Part shown: positions 1-7,866 of the stretch, piece after piece
Numbering within the stretch: the stretch's first letter is position 1
Layout: the number at the start of each line of letters is the position of its first letter
DNA from: Myxococcales bacterium 68-20
GTDB lineage: Bacteria > Myxococcota_A > Polyangia > Polyangiales > Polyangiaceae
Assembly (NCBI GenBank): GCA_001899635.1
Contig: MKVQ01000010.1
Span: 124,001-188,000 of the forward strand
DNA length: 64,000 bases
Direction of reading: 5' to 3'
Program-made: the position numbers and the translations under genes
The notes under the pieces: model-generated
What the model was told of the DNA's origin: nothing
The model's input: the letters and a program-made list of their open reading frames with translations, nothing else
Database searches by the model: none

Positions 1-420
1 CGCGGAGGCGAGCTGATCGCCGAGCTGTGCGTCTGCGGCCGCGGACCCCTGCGGAGGAGCCGCGGCCTGGTTCTCGTTCGCGGCCTCGTGCACGAGGTCG
101 GCTGCCTGGACGGCGCGGAGCTTTCGATAGACCCGCTTCGGGAGGTTGCCGCTCTGTCGGACCGAGTCGATCATCGAGCCGCGGATGCGGAGGTTCGCCC
201 AGCGGCGGAAGGGGATCCCCCGATCGGGATCGAACGAGCGAGCCGCGGCGAGGAGCGCCTCGCGTCCATGGGATGCGAGATCGTCGACGTGCACGTGCGG
301 GCCGAACTGCCGGCGCATCTGCCGAGCGATGATGTCGACGAGCTCGAGCCCCTCGGTGACCCGCGCCAGCACCTCGGGCGGATCGTGCGTCCTCGATTCG
401 TTCCCCACGACGTTTCCCAC
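1..420 (-). CDS. Sigma-70 family RNA polymerase sigma factor, FliA/WhiG-like (partial)
   Basis: The 5' part of a sigma factor running off the left edge. Translation starts at a GTG (418-420) preceded by a GGGAGGG ribosome-binding stretch. About 140 residues are visible. Residues about 20-95 look like sigma region 2: the segment SFDPDRGIPFRRWANLRIRG followed by SMIDSVRQ resembles the core-binding and -10-recognition helices of sigma-28 type factors (FliA, WhiG, SigB-like). Regions 3 and 4 lie outside the window, so the subgroup cannot be fixed. It is transcribed divergently from the gene at 670. Sigma-factor assignment is firm; motility versus developmental role is unknown. Confidence 0.8.
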   Translation of the reverse strand, partial: MGNVVGNESRTHDPPEVLARVTEGLELVDIIARQMRRQFGPHVHVDDLASHGREALLAAARSFDPDRGIPFRRWANLRIRGSMIDSVRQSGNLPKRVYRKLRAVQAADLVHEAANENQAAAPPQGSAAADAQLGDQLASA

Positions 421-669
421 GATCCTTGTCCCTCCCGCTCAAGTCAAGACCTCACCTCGACGTTCCGGCGACCGAGGCGGCGGAAAGAGGCGGGTGACGA
501 GGTGCGCGCGGAGAGGGGGCGTGCTCGTTTCGTGGTCTCTTCCGGTCTGCTGCGTTGATGCTAGGGTGCGCGTTCCTCCGGGACATCCCGAGCTCGACGA
601 CCCGTTCCTCCACTCGAGGCCGAAGCGCCTCGGGCCGAAGGCTCCTCCGCGCTGCAGATCTCCTCCGCA

Positions 670-1359
670 ATGACCGATCGCCAGAAGCCGAGCGACAAGG
701 ATGTCTCCTCTGTCCGCCTTGCCGCGAGCGAGCGTGTCGGGTCCGTCGACCCCCGCGCGCATGCCGCGTGGCGGACGTGGCTCGCGGCTCTGGCAAAGGA
801 CCCCGACGCGGTGACCGCCGCGGCGCTTGCCTACGAGTCCCTCGGCCCCGAGGGGCGCGACGCCTGGCTCGACGCGCTCGACGAGGATGCTCCGGACGTG
901 GGCGTGCCCAAGATCGCGCTCTACGCGCCGCTGCTCGGTGTGGAAGAAGACGACGAGCGCCGCGCGCGCATCGTCCTCAACGTCGTCGGTGCTGCGCGCA
1001 AGAGCACGCCCCCGCGTGCGCTCGTGGGGACGCACGGTGAGGACCGCGTCTGTCTCATCGTCACGCCGCTCTACCTCGACTTCGTGGAGATCCTCTTCTG
1101 CCGGTACGACCCGGACGTCGGCATCCGCGAGGCCTCCCACAAGTGGCTCGCCCACACGAGCGATGTCGCGACGTGGGCGGCCGAGGTCGGCGTGGTCATG
1201 CGTGAAGGGCCCCTGCCGCAGGTCGTGGAAGAGCTTGCGCATGCGGTCGTGGCCGATCGTCGGGGCGGGCGGACAGCTCCGCCGTCGCTCGTGCGTTACA
1301 TCGATTTGTTTGCGCCGGACCTTGCGCATCCCGCAAGAGACGGCGAGCCTGACGAGTAG
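670..1359 (+). CDS. Conserved-looking hypothetical protein
   Basis: A 229-residue soluble acidic protein with no signal peptide or membrane segment and no motif I recognise. Codon bias (GC-rich third positions) matches its neighbours, supporting a real gene. It starts a tight operon: the next gene begins 8 bases after its stop, and two more follow with gaps of 2 and 9 bases. The central part (residues 70-160) alternates hydrophobic strands and charged helices, as in a small alpha/beta domain. Function unknown. Confidence 0.75.
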   Translation: MTDRQKPSDKDVSSVRLAASERVGSVDPRAHAAWRTWLAALAKDPDAVTAAALAYESLGPEGRDAWLDALDEDAPDVGVPKIALYAPLLGVEEDDERRARIVLNVVGAARKSTPPRALVGTHGEDRVCLIVTPLYLDFVEILFCRYDPDVGIREASHKWLAHTSDVATWAAEVGVVMREGPLPQVVEELAHAVVADRRGGRTAPPSLVRYIDLFAPDLAHPARDGEPDE

Positions 1360-1367
1360 GCGAAGCC

Positions 1368-2021
1368 ATGGACCGTCCCGACCTCGACAAGCGATGCGGT
1401 AGCTGCGCGCGCTTCGTCCGCATCATCGAGACGATCGACGAGAACGGCGAGGTCAAGCGCAAGGGGGAGTGCCTCCTCATGGTGTGGCCGCCGCCCCTCT
1501 ACGAGCACAACACGTGCTCTCAGTACGTGAAGCGAGGGACGTTCACCGGCAAGCCCGTGCCCAAGGCGCGGACCCCGCGTGGGCCCCGGACCTCTTCGCG
1601 CGCAGCCGCGACTCCCGGCGCGCCCCGTGTACCCTTCGAGTTCGAGCTGCCCGAGGAGCTTCTGGATATGAACGCTGACGAATTCCGCGAGGTCCTTCGT
1701 GAGGTCATCCGTGACGAGCTCGGCGTTGCCGAGGTCGAGCTCGGCGGACGCTGGCAAGGCGGCGAGGTGGTCCTCAAGCCCGGCAAGGAGGGCACGCAGG
1801 AGAAGCGGATCCCGATCGAGTCGCTCTTCGGCAAGATCGTGATGATCCGCGACCGGCTCCGCGTGCTCGAGCAGAAGATCAACGGCAACGGGAAGCTCTC
1901 GGCCGAGGAGAAGGTCCAGATGCAGCAGTACGTGACCGGCTGCTATGGATCGCTGACGACGTTCAACGTCCTGTTCGCCGACAAGGGGGATCACTTCGTG
2001 GGCCAGAAAGGCGACGACTGA
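1368..2021 (+). CDS. Hypothetical protein with N-terminal Cys cluster (putative zinc ribbon)
   Basis: A 217-residue cytoplasmic protein. Residues 9-55 hold a CxxC pair (KRCGSCARF) and two further cysteines (GECLL, NTCSQYV), spaced like a small zinc-binding ribbon. A low-complexity Pro/Arg linker follows (residues about 60-90). The C-terminal part is helical and charged (residues 95-217), ending in a likely amphipathic bundle. It lies 8 bases after the preceding unknown gene and 2 bases before the redoxin-like lipoprotein gene, so the three are likely cotranscribed. The zinc role is inferred from cysteine spacing only. Confidence 0.75.
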   Translation: MDRPDLDKRCGSCARFVRIIETIDENGEVKRKGECLLMVWPPPLYEHNTCSQYVKRGTFTGKPVPKARTPRGPRTSSRAAATPGAPRVPFEFELPEELLDMNADEFREVLREVIRDELGVAEVELGGRWQGGEVVLKPGKEGTQEKRIPIESLFGKIVMIRDRLRVLEQKINGNGKLSAEEKVQMQQYVTGCYGSLTTFNVLFADKGDHFVGQKGDD

Positions 2022-2023
2022 GC

Positions 2024-2650
2024 GTGGCGAGGGCAGCGACTCCCGCCTCGAGCTCCCTCGGCGTCGTGGCCGTCGCGAGCGCCGGGCAAGCCGGGGCGCG
2101 AGCACGGCGTTCGTCGATCGCGAGGAGCGCGTCGCTCGCCTGCGGCCTCGCCTTGCTCCTCGGGTGCGGTCCGAAGGCGGAAGGCGGGCCGCCGGTCGGC
2201 ATGTCGACGAAGGGCGATGTGCCGCTGCCTTCGACCGAGAAGGCGACCCACTACGCCTTCGACCCGCTCGACGAACGCCCGGTGTCCTCCGAAGCCCATC
2301 GCGGCAAGCCGACGATCATCGCGTTCGTCACGACTGGAGACATCATCGGGCAAGCGCAGGTCAGCTACCTCGTCCACATGGCGAAGAACGACGGCGATCG
2401 CATCAACTACGCCCTCGTCGCGCTGCATCCGCGCAAGGAGATCGTCCTCGTCGACACGTATCGCGCGACGCTCGGCGTCGAGTTCCCCGTGGCGCTCGGC
2501 GACCATTCGGCGACGAACGCGGCTGGACCGTTCGGGGAGATCCCGGCGGTCCCCACGATCGTCATCCTCGATCACGAGGGACGGATCGTGTGGAAGCACA
2601 CGGGCCTCGCCAAGAACGACGAGATTCGCGGCCACATGCACGGGCTCTGA
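2024..2650 (+). CDS. Thioredoxin-fold (TlpA/AhpC-like) lipoprotein lacking the CxxC motif
   Basis: A 208-residue probable lipoprotein starting at a GTG. Residues 32-48 form a hydrophobic signal ending in a lipobox (LLLGC). The mature part has a redoxin layout: FDPLDERPV, then GKPTIIAFVTTGD where a thiol oxidoreductase would carry WCxxC, and the cis-proline strand VPTIVILDHEGRIVWKHTG near residues 175-195. The missing cysteines suggest a non-catalytic thioredoxin fold or another function. The signal sequence begins unusually late, so the true start may be downstream. It is cotranscribed with the protease gene that follows after 9 bases. Confidence 0.75.
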   Translation: MARAATPASSSLGVVAVASAGQAGARARRSSIARSASLACGLALLLGCGPKAEGGPPVGMSTKGDVPLPSTEKATHYAFDPLDERPVSSEAHRGKPTIIAFVTTGDIIGQAQVSYLVHMAKNDGDRINYALVALHPRKEIVLVDTYRATLGVEFPVALGDHSATNAAGPFGEIPAVPTIVILDHEGRIVWKHTGLAKNDEIRGHMHGL

Positions 2651-2659
2651 CCGACGGCG

Positions 2660-4627
2660 ATGCGCCTTCGCACCTCGACCCTCGCTGCGGCGTGTATCGC
2701 GCTCTCGAGCTGCAAGGTGCCACCGAGCAAGGACCCGCGAGGAGGAGAGACGCCGCGGATGGCGACGACCTGCGCGTCGGTGACCGGGCATCTCGTGAGC
2801 TTCGGTGAGGCCCTCGAGATGGCGTCCGCCGACGCCAAGACGCGTGGCGTGACCTACGCCGGGCGGCTCGAGCTCTTGCTGTCGTTCGAAGCGGCGCTCG
2901 TCGAGCTCGATGGCGAGCTCGAAGCCATCCGCGGGAACCGGGAGCTCGAACCGCAGCTCGCTGCTGCGCGTGCCGCGCTCGACAAGTCCGTGACCTTCGC
3001 CCGCGACGAGCGCGCCACGATCGAGAAGCACGTGAAGGGCCTCGGTCCGCTCGCGAAGGAGACGCAGCAAGCGTGGACGGCGCTGCGGAACGCTTGTGAG
3101 GGCAAGCGCGTGCCTGCCGACTGCGCCGGCGTGCGTGAAGCCGTCGGGAAGTTCGACGCCGCGGATACGCCCGCCGAGCACGATCGCGCAGTGGCCGACC
3201 TCGCGTCGCGAAGGCTGCTCACGCCACGCGTCGCGCGCGCGCGCGATCGCGCCGTCGCCGCGAGCAAGGCGGTGCAGGCAGCGCTCTCGTCGCGTTCGGA
3301 GGCGGCGGCCCCGATGCCTGCGCGATGGGCTTCGATTCAGAAGGAGCTGTCCGGCGCGATGGATGGCCTCGTCGAGGCGTGCAAGGGCGAGAGCCCGGCC
3401 ACCGCGCAGCTCGTCGCTGCGTCGCGCCCCGACCCGCGCAAGCTCACCGTGCTCGTCCACGTGAAGCCGCCGGCCGGTGTCGAGCGAGCGCTCCTTTCAC
3501 TCGCCGCGGCGTCGACCGACGAAGACGAGCGGGCGTTCTACAAGGCCCGCGCCGAAGGAGCCTTCGGCAGCGGCTTCGTCCTCGTGAAGAAGGCGGAGAA
3601 GGGGGGCACGGAGGTGCTGGTCGTCACCAACCGGCACGTGATCGATCTCGGCGATCGCGCCGCGCTCGAGCTCGCGGACGGGACGTCGCTCGGCGTCGCC
3701 GATGTCGTGTACTCGAACCCGAACCACGACCTCGCCGTCCTGAGGCCGACGAAGACGCTTCCCATGGCGGAGGGCTTCGCGTTCGCGCGTTCGCCGGCGA
3801 AGGATCAGCAGATCGTGATCGCGACGGGGTTTCCTGGTCTCGTCGGTCGGCCCTCGTACCAGACGACGAGAGGCTACGTGTCGAACGAGAGCTTCAAGCT
3901 CGACGACGGCGACCGCCCGCTGACGTATCTCCAGCACACCGCGCCGATCGACTCCGGCTCGAGCGGAGGCCCGCTCACCGACGAGGCCGGCCTGGTGCTC
4001 GGCGTCAACACGCTCAAGGTGACGGGGCGGGACTCCGTCGGGCTCGCGGTGCCCTCCCGGTTCGTTCTCGACACGCTGCGCATCGCGGGGACGATCGAGT
4101 CGCGGCACGCCTCGGCGCCGGACCGCCACAAGTCGGCGCGCCTCGCTTGCCTCGCGTTCATCGGCGAGCTCGGCGTTGCGGAGCCGCGCATGCCAGTGCT
4201 CGAGCAGATGATCTCGAACCACCTCGTCGGCACCTCCGGCCTCGAGGCCGCCTCGGCGCTCGGAGGCGAGGAGGCGTTCGAGAACCTCTGGAACAGCGAC
4301 TCCGTACGCGCGATGCGCGTCGCGACGCTCGTGCAGGTGCGCTCGGCGTTCATGCTGGGTGGAGGTCCGAGCGTGCTCGAGACGTGCGACGATCTCGATG
4401 CCGCGAGCGCGCGGCCGGACGTGATGAGGTACCACGTGCGCCTCGGCAACTTCGAGATGCGCGACGTCGCGCTCCGCTGGGAGCACGGGCGCTGGAAGGT
4501 CGACGGCTTCGAGGCGACCCGCGCAGCTCCGCTGAAGCCGCGTTCGCCGAAGAAGCTCCCGCCTCCCGGTCCACCTTCGGGATCGCGGCCACCCGCGCGG
4601 AAGGTCACGCCTCCGCGGGCGAAGTAG
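2660..4627 (+). CDS. Trypsin-like (HtrA/S1-type) serine protease lipoprotein
   Basis: A 655-residue protein with a lipoprotein signal (lipobox ALSSC, Cys about residue 18), so likely anchored facing the periplasm. Residues 25-290 are helical and charged, probably a coiled-coil or TPR-like sensor region. Residues about 300-480 are a chymotrypsin-fold protease with a complete triad: His326 (TNRHVID), Asp357 (NHDLAVL) and Ser435 in GSSGGP. No PDZ domain follows. The C-terminal 170 residues are an unrecognised domain ending in a Pro/Lys-rich tail. It is last in the four-gene operon starting at 670. Protease activity is well supported; its substrate is unknown. Confidence 0.88.
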   Translation: MRLRTSTLAAACIALSSCKVPPSKDPRGGETPRMATTCASVTGHLVSFGEALEMASADAKTRGVTYAGRLELLLSFEAALVELDGELEAIRGNRELEPQLAAARAALDKSVTFARDERATIEKHVKGLGPLAKETQQAWTALRNACEGKRVPADCAGVREAVGKFDAADTPAEHDRAVADLASRRLLTPRVARARDRAVAASKAVQAALSSRSEAAAPMPARWASIQKELSGAMDGLVEACKGESPATAQLVAASRPDPRKLTVLVHVKPPAGVERALLSLAAASTDEDERAFYKARAEGAFGSGFVLVKKAEKGGTEVLVVTNRHVIDLGDRAALELADGTSLGVADVVYSNPNHDLAVLRPTKTLPMAEGFAFARSPAKDQQIVIATGFPGLVGRPSYQTTRGYVSNESFKLDDGDRPLTYLQHTAPIDSGSSGGPLTDEAGLVLGVNTLKVTGRDSVGLAVPSRFVLDTLRIAGTIESRHASAPDRHKSARLACLAFIGELGVAEPRMPVLEQMISNHLVGTSGLEAASALGGEEAFENLWNSDSVRAMRVATLVQVRSAFMLGGGPSVLETCDDLDAASARPDVMRYHVRLGNFEMRDVALRWEHGRWKVDGFEATRAAPLKPRSPKKLPPPGPPSGSRPPARKVTPPRAK

Positions 4628-4662
4628 CGTTCGCCGACGTCATCGCGGACGCATGCGCGTCG

Positions 4663-5559
4663 TCACTGCGGGTCGGCGACGAGCGGTGCGGAGGTCGAGG
4701 AGCCGGCGCCGTAAAAGCTCAGACCCGCGGGCTTCTGCGGGATCGGGATCGTCTTCGTGACGATCTTGTTCGAGCCGAACACGACCTCGAAGAGGTTGCC
4801 CTCCTTGTCGAAGCCGTAGACGTTGCCGCCCCAAAACGAGAGCCCGAACACGTCGTTGTGCTCGATCGAGTCCCAGTTCTTGAGCATCTGGCCGGTCTTC
4901 GGATCGACCTCGACGAGGCAATCGTTTTGATAGCAGGGATCGGTCTTCCCGGTGCCCTTCACCGTGAGGTACGTCTTGCCCCCCTTCACCGAGGTGATGT
5001 CCCCGCTCGAGATGAGCTTCCCGGCCTTGAGCGCGCCGACGACCGAGCGCGCGCCGGTCTTGAGATCGATGCGGACGTAGTTGCCGTCGTCGTAGCCGAC
5101 GAGCGCCTCCTCGTTCGCATCGAGGGTGCCCTTCGGGACGAACGAGAGCGAGTTGGGGTAGTCCCCGGTCTCGATGGTGTGGATCTGGGTACAGGTCGCC
5201 GTGTTCTTGTCGACCGTGTAGAGCGTCTTCCTGGAAACTGCGTAGAGCGTCGACGCCTCGTTGAGCGCGATGTCGTTGATCGGCTCGCAACCCTTGAACT
5301 CGCCGATGACCGTGACCGCCTTCGTCGCGGGCTCGAGCTTGTAGAGGGTCGTCGCGCTGTGGCCGTAGACCTCGTGGACCTCCGGCACCTCGGGCGGCGG
5401 CGGAGGAGGCTCGGTGCTGAAGTCGCCGGTCGAAGCCGGCGGCGGCGTGTCGTCGCCGGCGTCCGGATTCGCCTCGAAGCCTTGCCGATCCGCGCTTCCA
5501 GCGCAGCCAGCAAAAGAAACCGCCAGGCCGAAGACGAGCAGGGTGCGGAGCGCGAGCAT
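4663..5559 (-). CDS. Lipoprotein with beta-propeller-like repeats
   Basis: About 298 residues. I place the start at the ATG at 5559 because it gives a clean lipoprotein signal (MLALRTLLVFGLAVSFAGC); an in-frame upstream start at 5601 would add 14 residues before it. After an Asp/Pro-rich linker, repeating strands such as TTLYKLEPATKAVTVIGEF and TLYTVDKNTATC resemble the four-stranded blades of seven-bladed (PQQ/WD-like) propellers. No enzyme motif is seen. It lies 59 bases downstream of the acyl-CoA synthetase gene on the same strand and may be cotranscribed. It is convergent with the protease gene, with 35 bases between the stops. Confidence 0.75.
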   Translation of the reverse strand: MLALRTLLVFGLAVSFAGCAGSADRQGFEANPDAGDDTPPPASTGDFSTEPPPPPPEVPEVHEVYGHSATTLYKLEPATKAVTVIGEFKGCEPINDIALNEASTLYAVSRKTLYTVDKNTATCTQIHTIETGDYPNSLSFVPKGTLDANEEALVGYDDGNYVRIDLKTGARSVVGALKAGKLISSGDITSVKGGKTYLTVKGTGKTDPCYQNDCLVEVDPKTGQMLKNWDSIEHNDVFGLSFWGGNVYGFDKEGNLFEVVFGSNKIVTKTIPIPQKPAGLSFYGAGSSTSAPLVADPQ

Positions 5560-5618
5560 GAGCGCGCGGAACCTAGCGCAAGCCGGCGGACCCGCAACCA
5601 ATCACCGCGTCTCCGATT

Positions 5619-7157
5619 TCAGGATGTGGGTGAAGGTAGGACTGAAAGCTGCCGGACGAGCTCGGGCTTGACGACCTTTCCCAGGGCGTTCTTCGGCAGC
5701 TCGGCGAGAAAGAGGATGTCCTTCGGGACCTTGTACGGCGCGAGCCGCTCGCGTGCGAAGGCGCGGAGCTCGGCTGTTTCGCACCCGGCGCCGCTCCTCA
5801 GCACCACGCACGCGACGACGCGTTCACCCCAGGCCTCGTCCGAGACCCCGACCACCGCGACCTCGGCGACGGCGGCGTGCTCGCGGAGCACCTCCTCGAT
5901 TTCCAGGGCGCTCAGCTTGTAGCCGCCGCTCTTGAGGATATCGACGCTCGTGCGCCCGAGGATCTTGAAGGGCGAGCCTTCGAGCGACGGGTCGCGGGTC
6001 ACGGTGTCGCCCGTCCGGAACCAGGGCGCGCCGCCGTTCGGGTCGGGCGCGAACGCCTTCTTCGTCTCCTCGGTCTTTCCGTGATAGCCCGCGAACACGC
6101 TCGGCCCGCGGATCCACAGCTCGCCGATCTCGACCTCGGCGTGGTCGGGGCCTTCACCGGCGATGCGCGTCTCGACGGTCGGAAGCGGGAGCCCGACGTA
6201 GCCGGCGAAGCGCGCGCCGTGGAGAGCGTTCGAGATCCCGACGCCGATCTCGGTCATGCCGAAACGCTCGAGCGGGATCGTCCCGGTGATGGCGCGCCAA
6301 CGCTCGGCGAGGGTCACCGGGAGCGCCGCGCTTCCGCTCGTCGCGAGTCGGAGCTGCTTCGCGCTCGCCGACCAGCGTGCGCGTTCTTCGTCGGTGGCGG
6401 CGTCGAAGGCGAGGAAGAGGCGGTGGTACATCGCCGGAACGCCCATGAAGACCGTCGCGTTCGCCATCTCCTCCCAGACGGCGACCGCATCGAACGAACG
6501 CGTGCGCGCGGCAGCGCCGGCGCCGAGCGCGGTCAGGAGCGCGATCGCGAGGCCGTGCATGTGATGGAGCGGGAGCGTGTGGAGGAGCACGTCGCGTTCG
6601 GTGAAGCCCCACGCCTGTCCGACGAGCTCCTGTTGCACGCCGATGTTCGCGTGCGTGAGGACGGCGCCCTTCGGCTTTCCGGTGGTGCCGCTCGTGTAGA
6701 GCTGGAGGGCAGGGGCGCTCTCGGCGACGGCATCCGCGAGCGCTCGTGCGTCGGCGTTGCCGGCCGGTGTCTCGAGGAGCGTGGCGAGGTCTCTCAGCTC
6801 GCATACGCCTTCGAGCGCAGCGCCGTGCTCGCGCATCGGGGCCGACACGAGGACCGTACGTACCCCCGCGTCCTCGCAGAGGTAGCGGGTCTCGGGCGCG
6901 GGATGCAGCGGCGACAGGACGACGACACATCCACCGGCGAGCAGGACACCGAAGAACGCCGAGATGAAATCGGCGCCGGGATGAACGAGGAGCGCGATCC
7001 GGTCGCCGGGCTCGACGCGTCCCCCGGCGGACAGCGCCGTACCGACCGCGACCGCGCCGCGGACGATGCTCGCGTACGAATGCGTGCCGGTGTCGTCGAG
7101 GACGCCGGTGCGCGGGTCGTTCGACCGCGCGGCGAAGCGTGCGAGAAGCTGGCTCAT
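5619..7157 (-). CDS. AMP-dependent acyl-CoA synthetase, malonyl-CoA synthetase-like
   Basis: A 512-residue ANL-superfamily ligase that activates a carboxylate to an acyl-AMP and transfers it to CoA. The P-loop-like motif LYTSGTTGKPKGAVLTH is intact (about residues 155-170). The A5 region GMTEIG and the hinge segment ILGRTSVDILKSGGYKLSA are present. The RTSVDI-KSGGYK-SALEIE pattern and total length match MatB/ACSF3-type malonyl- or methylmalonyl-CoA synthetases better than long-chain fatty-acid ligases. The C-terminal catalytic lysine region (KNALGKVVKP) is present. Substrate assignment is inference from the motif pattern. Confidence 0.88.
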   Translation of the reverse strand: MSQLLARFAARSNDPRTGVLDDTGTHSYASIVRGAVAVGTALSAGGRVEPGDRIALLVHPGADFISAFFGVLLAGGCVVVLSPLHPAPETRYLCEDAGVRTVLVSAPMREHGAALEGVCELRDLATLLETPAGNADARALADAVAESAPALQLYTSGTTGKPKGAVLTHANIGVQQELVGQAWGFTERDVLLHTLPLHHMHGLAIALLTALGAGAAARTRSFDAVAVWEEMANATVFMGVPAMYHRLFLAFDAATDEERARWSASAKQLRLATSGSAALPVTLAERWRAITGTIPLERFGMTEIGVGISNALHGARFAGYVGLPLPTVETRIAGEGPDHAEVEIGELWIRGPSVFAGYHGKTEETKKAFAPDPNGGAPWFRTGDTVTRDPSLEGSPFKILGRTSVDILKSGGYKLSALEIEEVLREHAAVAEVAVVGVSDEAWGERVVACVVLRSGAGCETAELRAFARERLAPYKVPKDILFLAELPKNALGKVVKPELVRQLSVLPSPTS

Positions 7158-7536
7158 CGAGCGCTCCTTACTACGACGCGCCCCGAAGGCCCAACGCGGC
7201 CGCGCGGATCGCTCTCGCTCGATCGATCCGCGCCAGACGCATCGTCACGAGCTCGCTGTCGTCGTGCCGATCGTGAACGACCGATCTGTGAAGAACGATT
7301 CGCGACCGTAGATGCGGACCTCGTTTTGCGCGGGTTTTGGCCACGCTGAGACGGCATGGTCTCTGCACGGCACGAGAGCATCGGCTTCGCCCGGTCCGAG
7401 CCTCCTCCTCTATACCGGTAGGGTCGCACCTGCCGGATGCAGGGCGGCGACGCTAGGATCAGGGCTTGCTGCACTCATGACGAGGCCTCCGTTCCGGCGG
7501 GCACCGTCTCGTCAGACCCCAGCCATTCGAGAACCC
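7158..7536. other. Non-coding divergent intergenic region
   Basis: Lies between the acyl-CoA synthetase (leftward) and the small lipoprotein (rightward). I see no convincing ORF or RNA. It should hold both promoters. A TAGGAT -10-like hexamer near 7456-7461 would serve the rightward gene, but no good -35 matches it. Confidence 0.5.
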
Positions 7537-7854
7537 ATGAACACCGCAGTCCGACGCAGGATCGCCTCTCTGTTCGTCTTCGCCGTCGCGCTCGTCTCCG
7601 GATGCGCGATCGATCCCACCGAGGGCATCGCCGCTTCACGAGGCCCTGTTGGATCGCTCGGCGCCGAGTGCCACTGCAGCACCGGTCAAGCCGACTGCGA
7701 CGGCGATCAGGGGCAGTGCCAGGAAGGCCTGTCGTGCATGCGGACCGACTCGGGCAAGCAGGTGTGCACGCACGCGTGCCCGTGTCCGCTCAACTACGTC
7801 TGCAAGGCGGCCGGTCTTCCCGGCGCTCGCCGTGCGTGTTTCAAGCAGATCTGA
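7537..7854 (+). CDS. Small Cys-rich lipoprotein
   Basis: A 105-residue protein. The start at 7537 gives a signal peptide MNTAVRRRIASLFVFAVA ending in the lipobox LVSGC. The mature part holds about nine further cysteines (CHCSTGQADC, QCQEGLSC, CTHACPCPLNYVC) likely forming disulfides in a small EGF-like or knottin-like module. Longer in-frame starts exist but would bury the signal sequence. It is convergent with the PglZ-like gene, 12 bases away. Function unknown, probably cell surface. Confidence 0.72.
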   Translation: MNTAVRRRIASLFVFAVALVSGCAIDPTEGIAASRGPVGSLGAECHCSTGQADCDGDQGQCQEGLSCMRTDSGKQVCTHACPCPLNYVCKAAGLPGARRACFKQI

Positions 7855-7866
7855 TCACGGCCGCGA

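Noticed and set aside
439-1329. Long antisense ORF on the - strand
   Set aside because: Codon-bias shadow of the 670-1359 gene; its residues are Arg/His/Pro-rich without recognisable motifs.
3325-5922. 865-residue + strand ORF
   Set aside because: Arg/Ala-rich shadow overlapping two better-supported genes on opposite strands; no domain or start signal.
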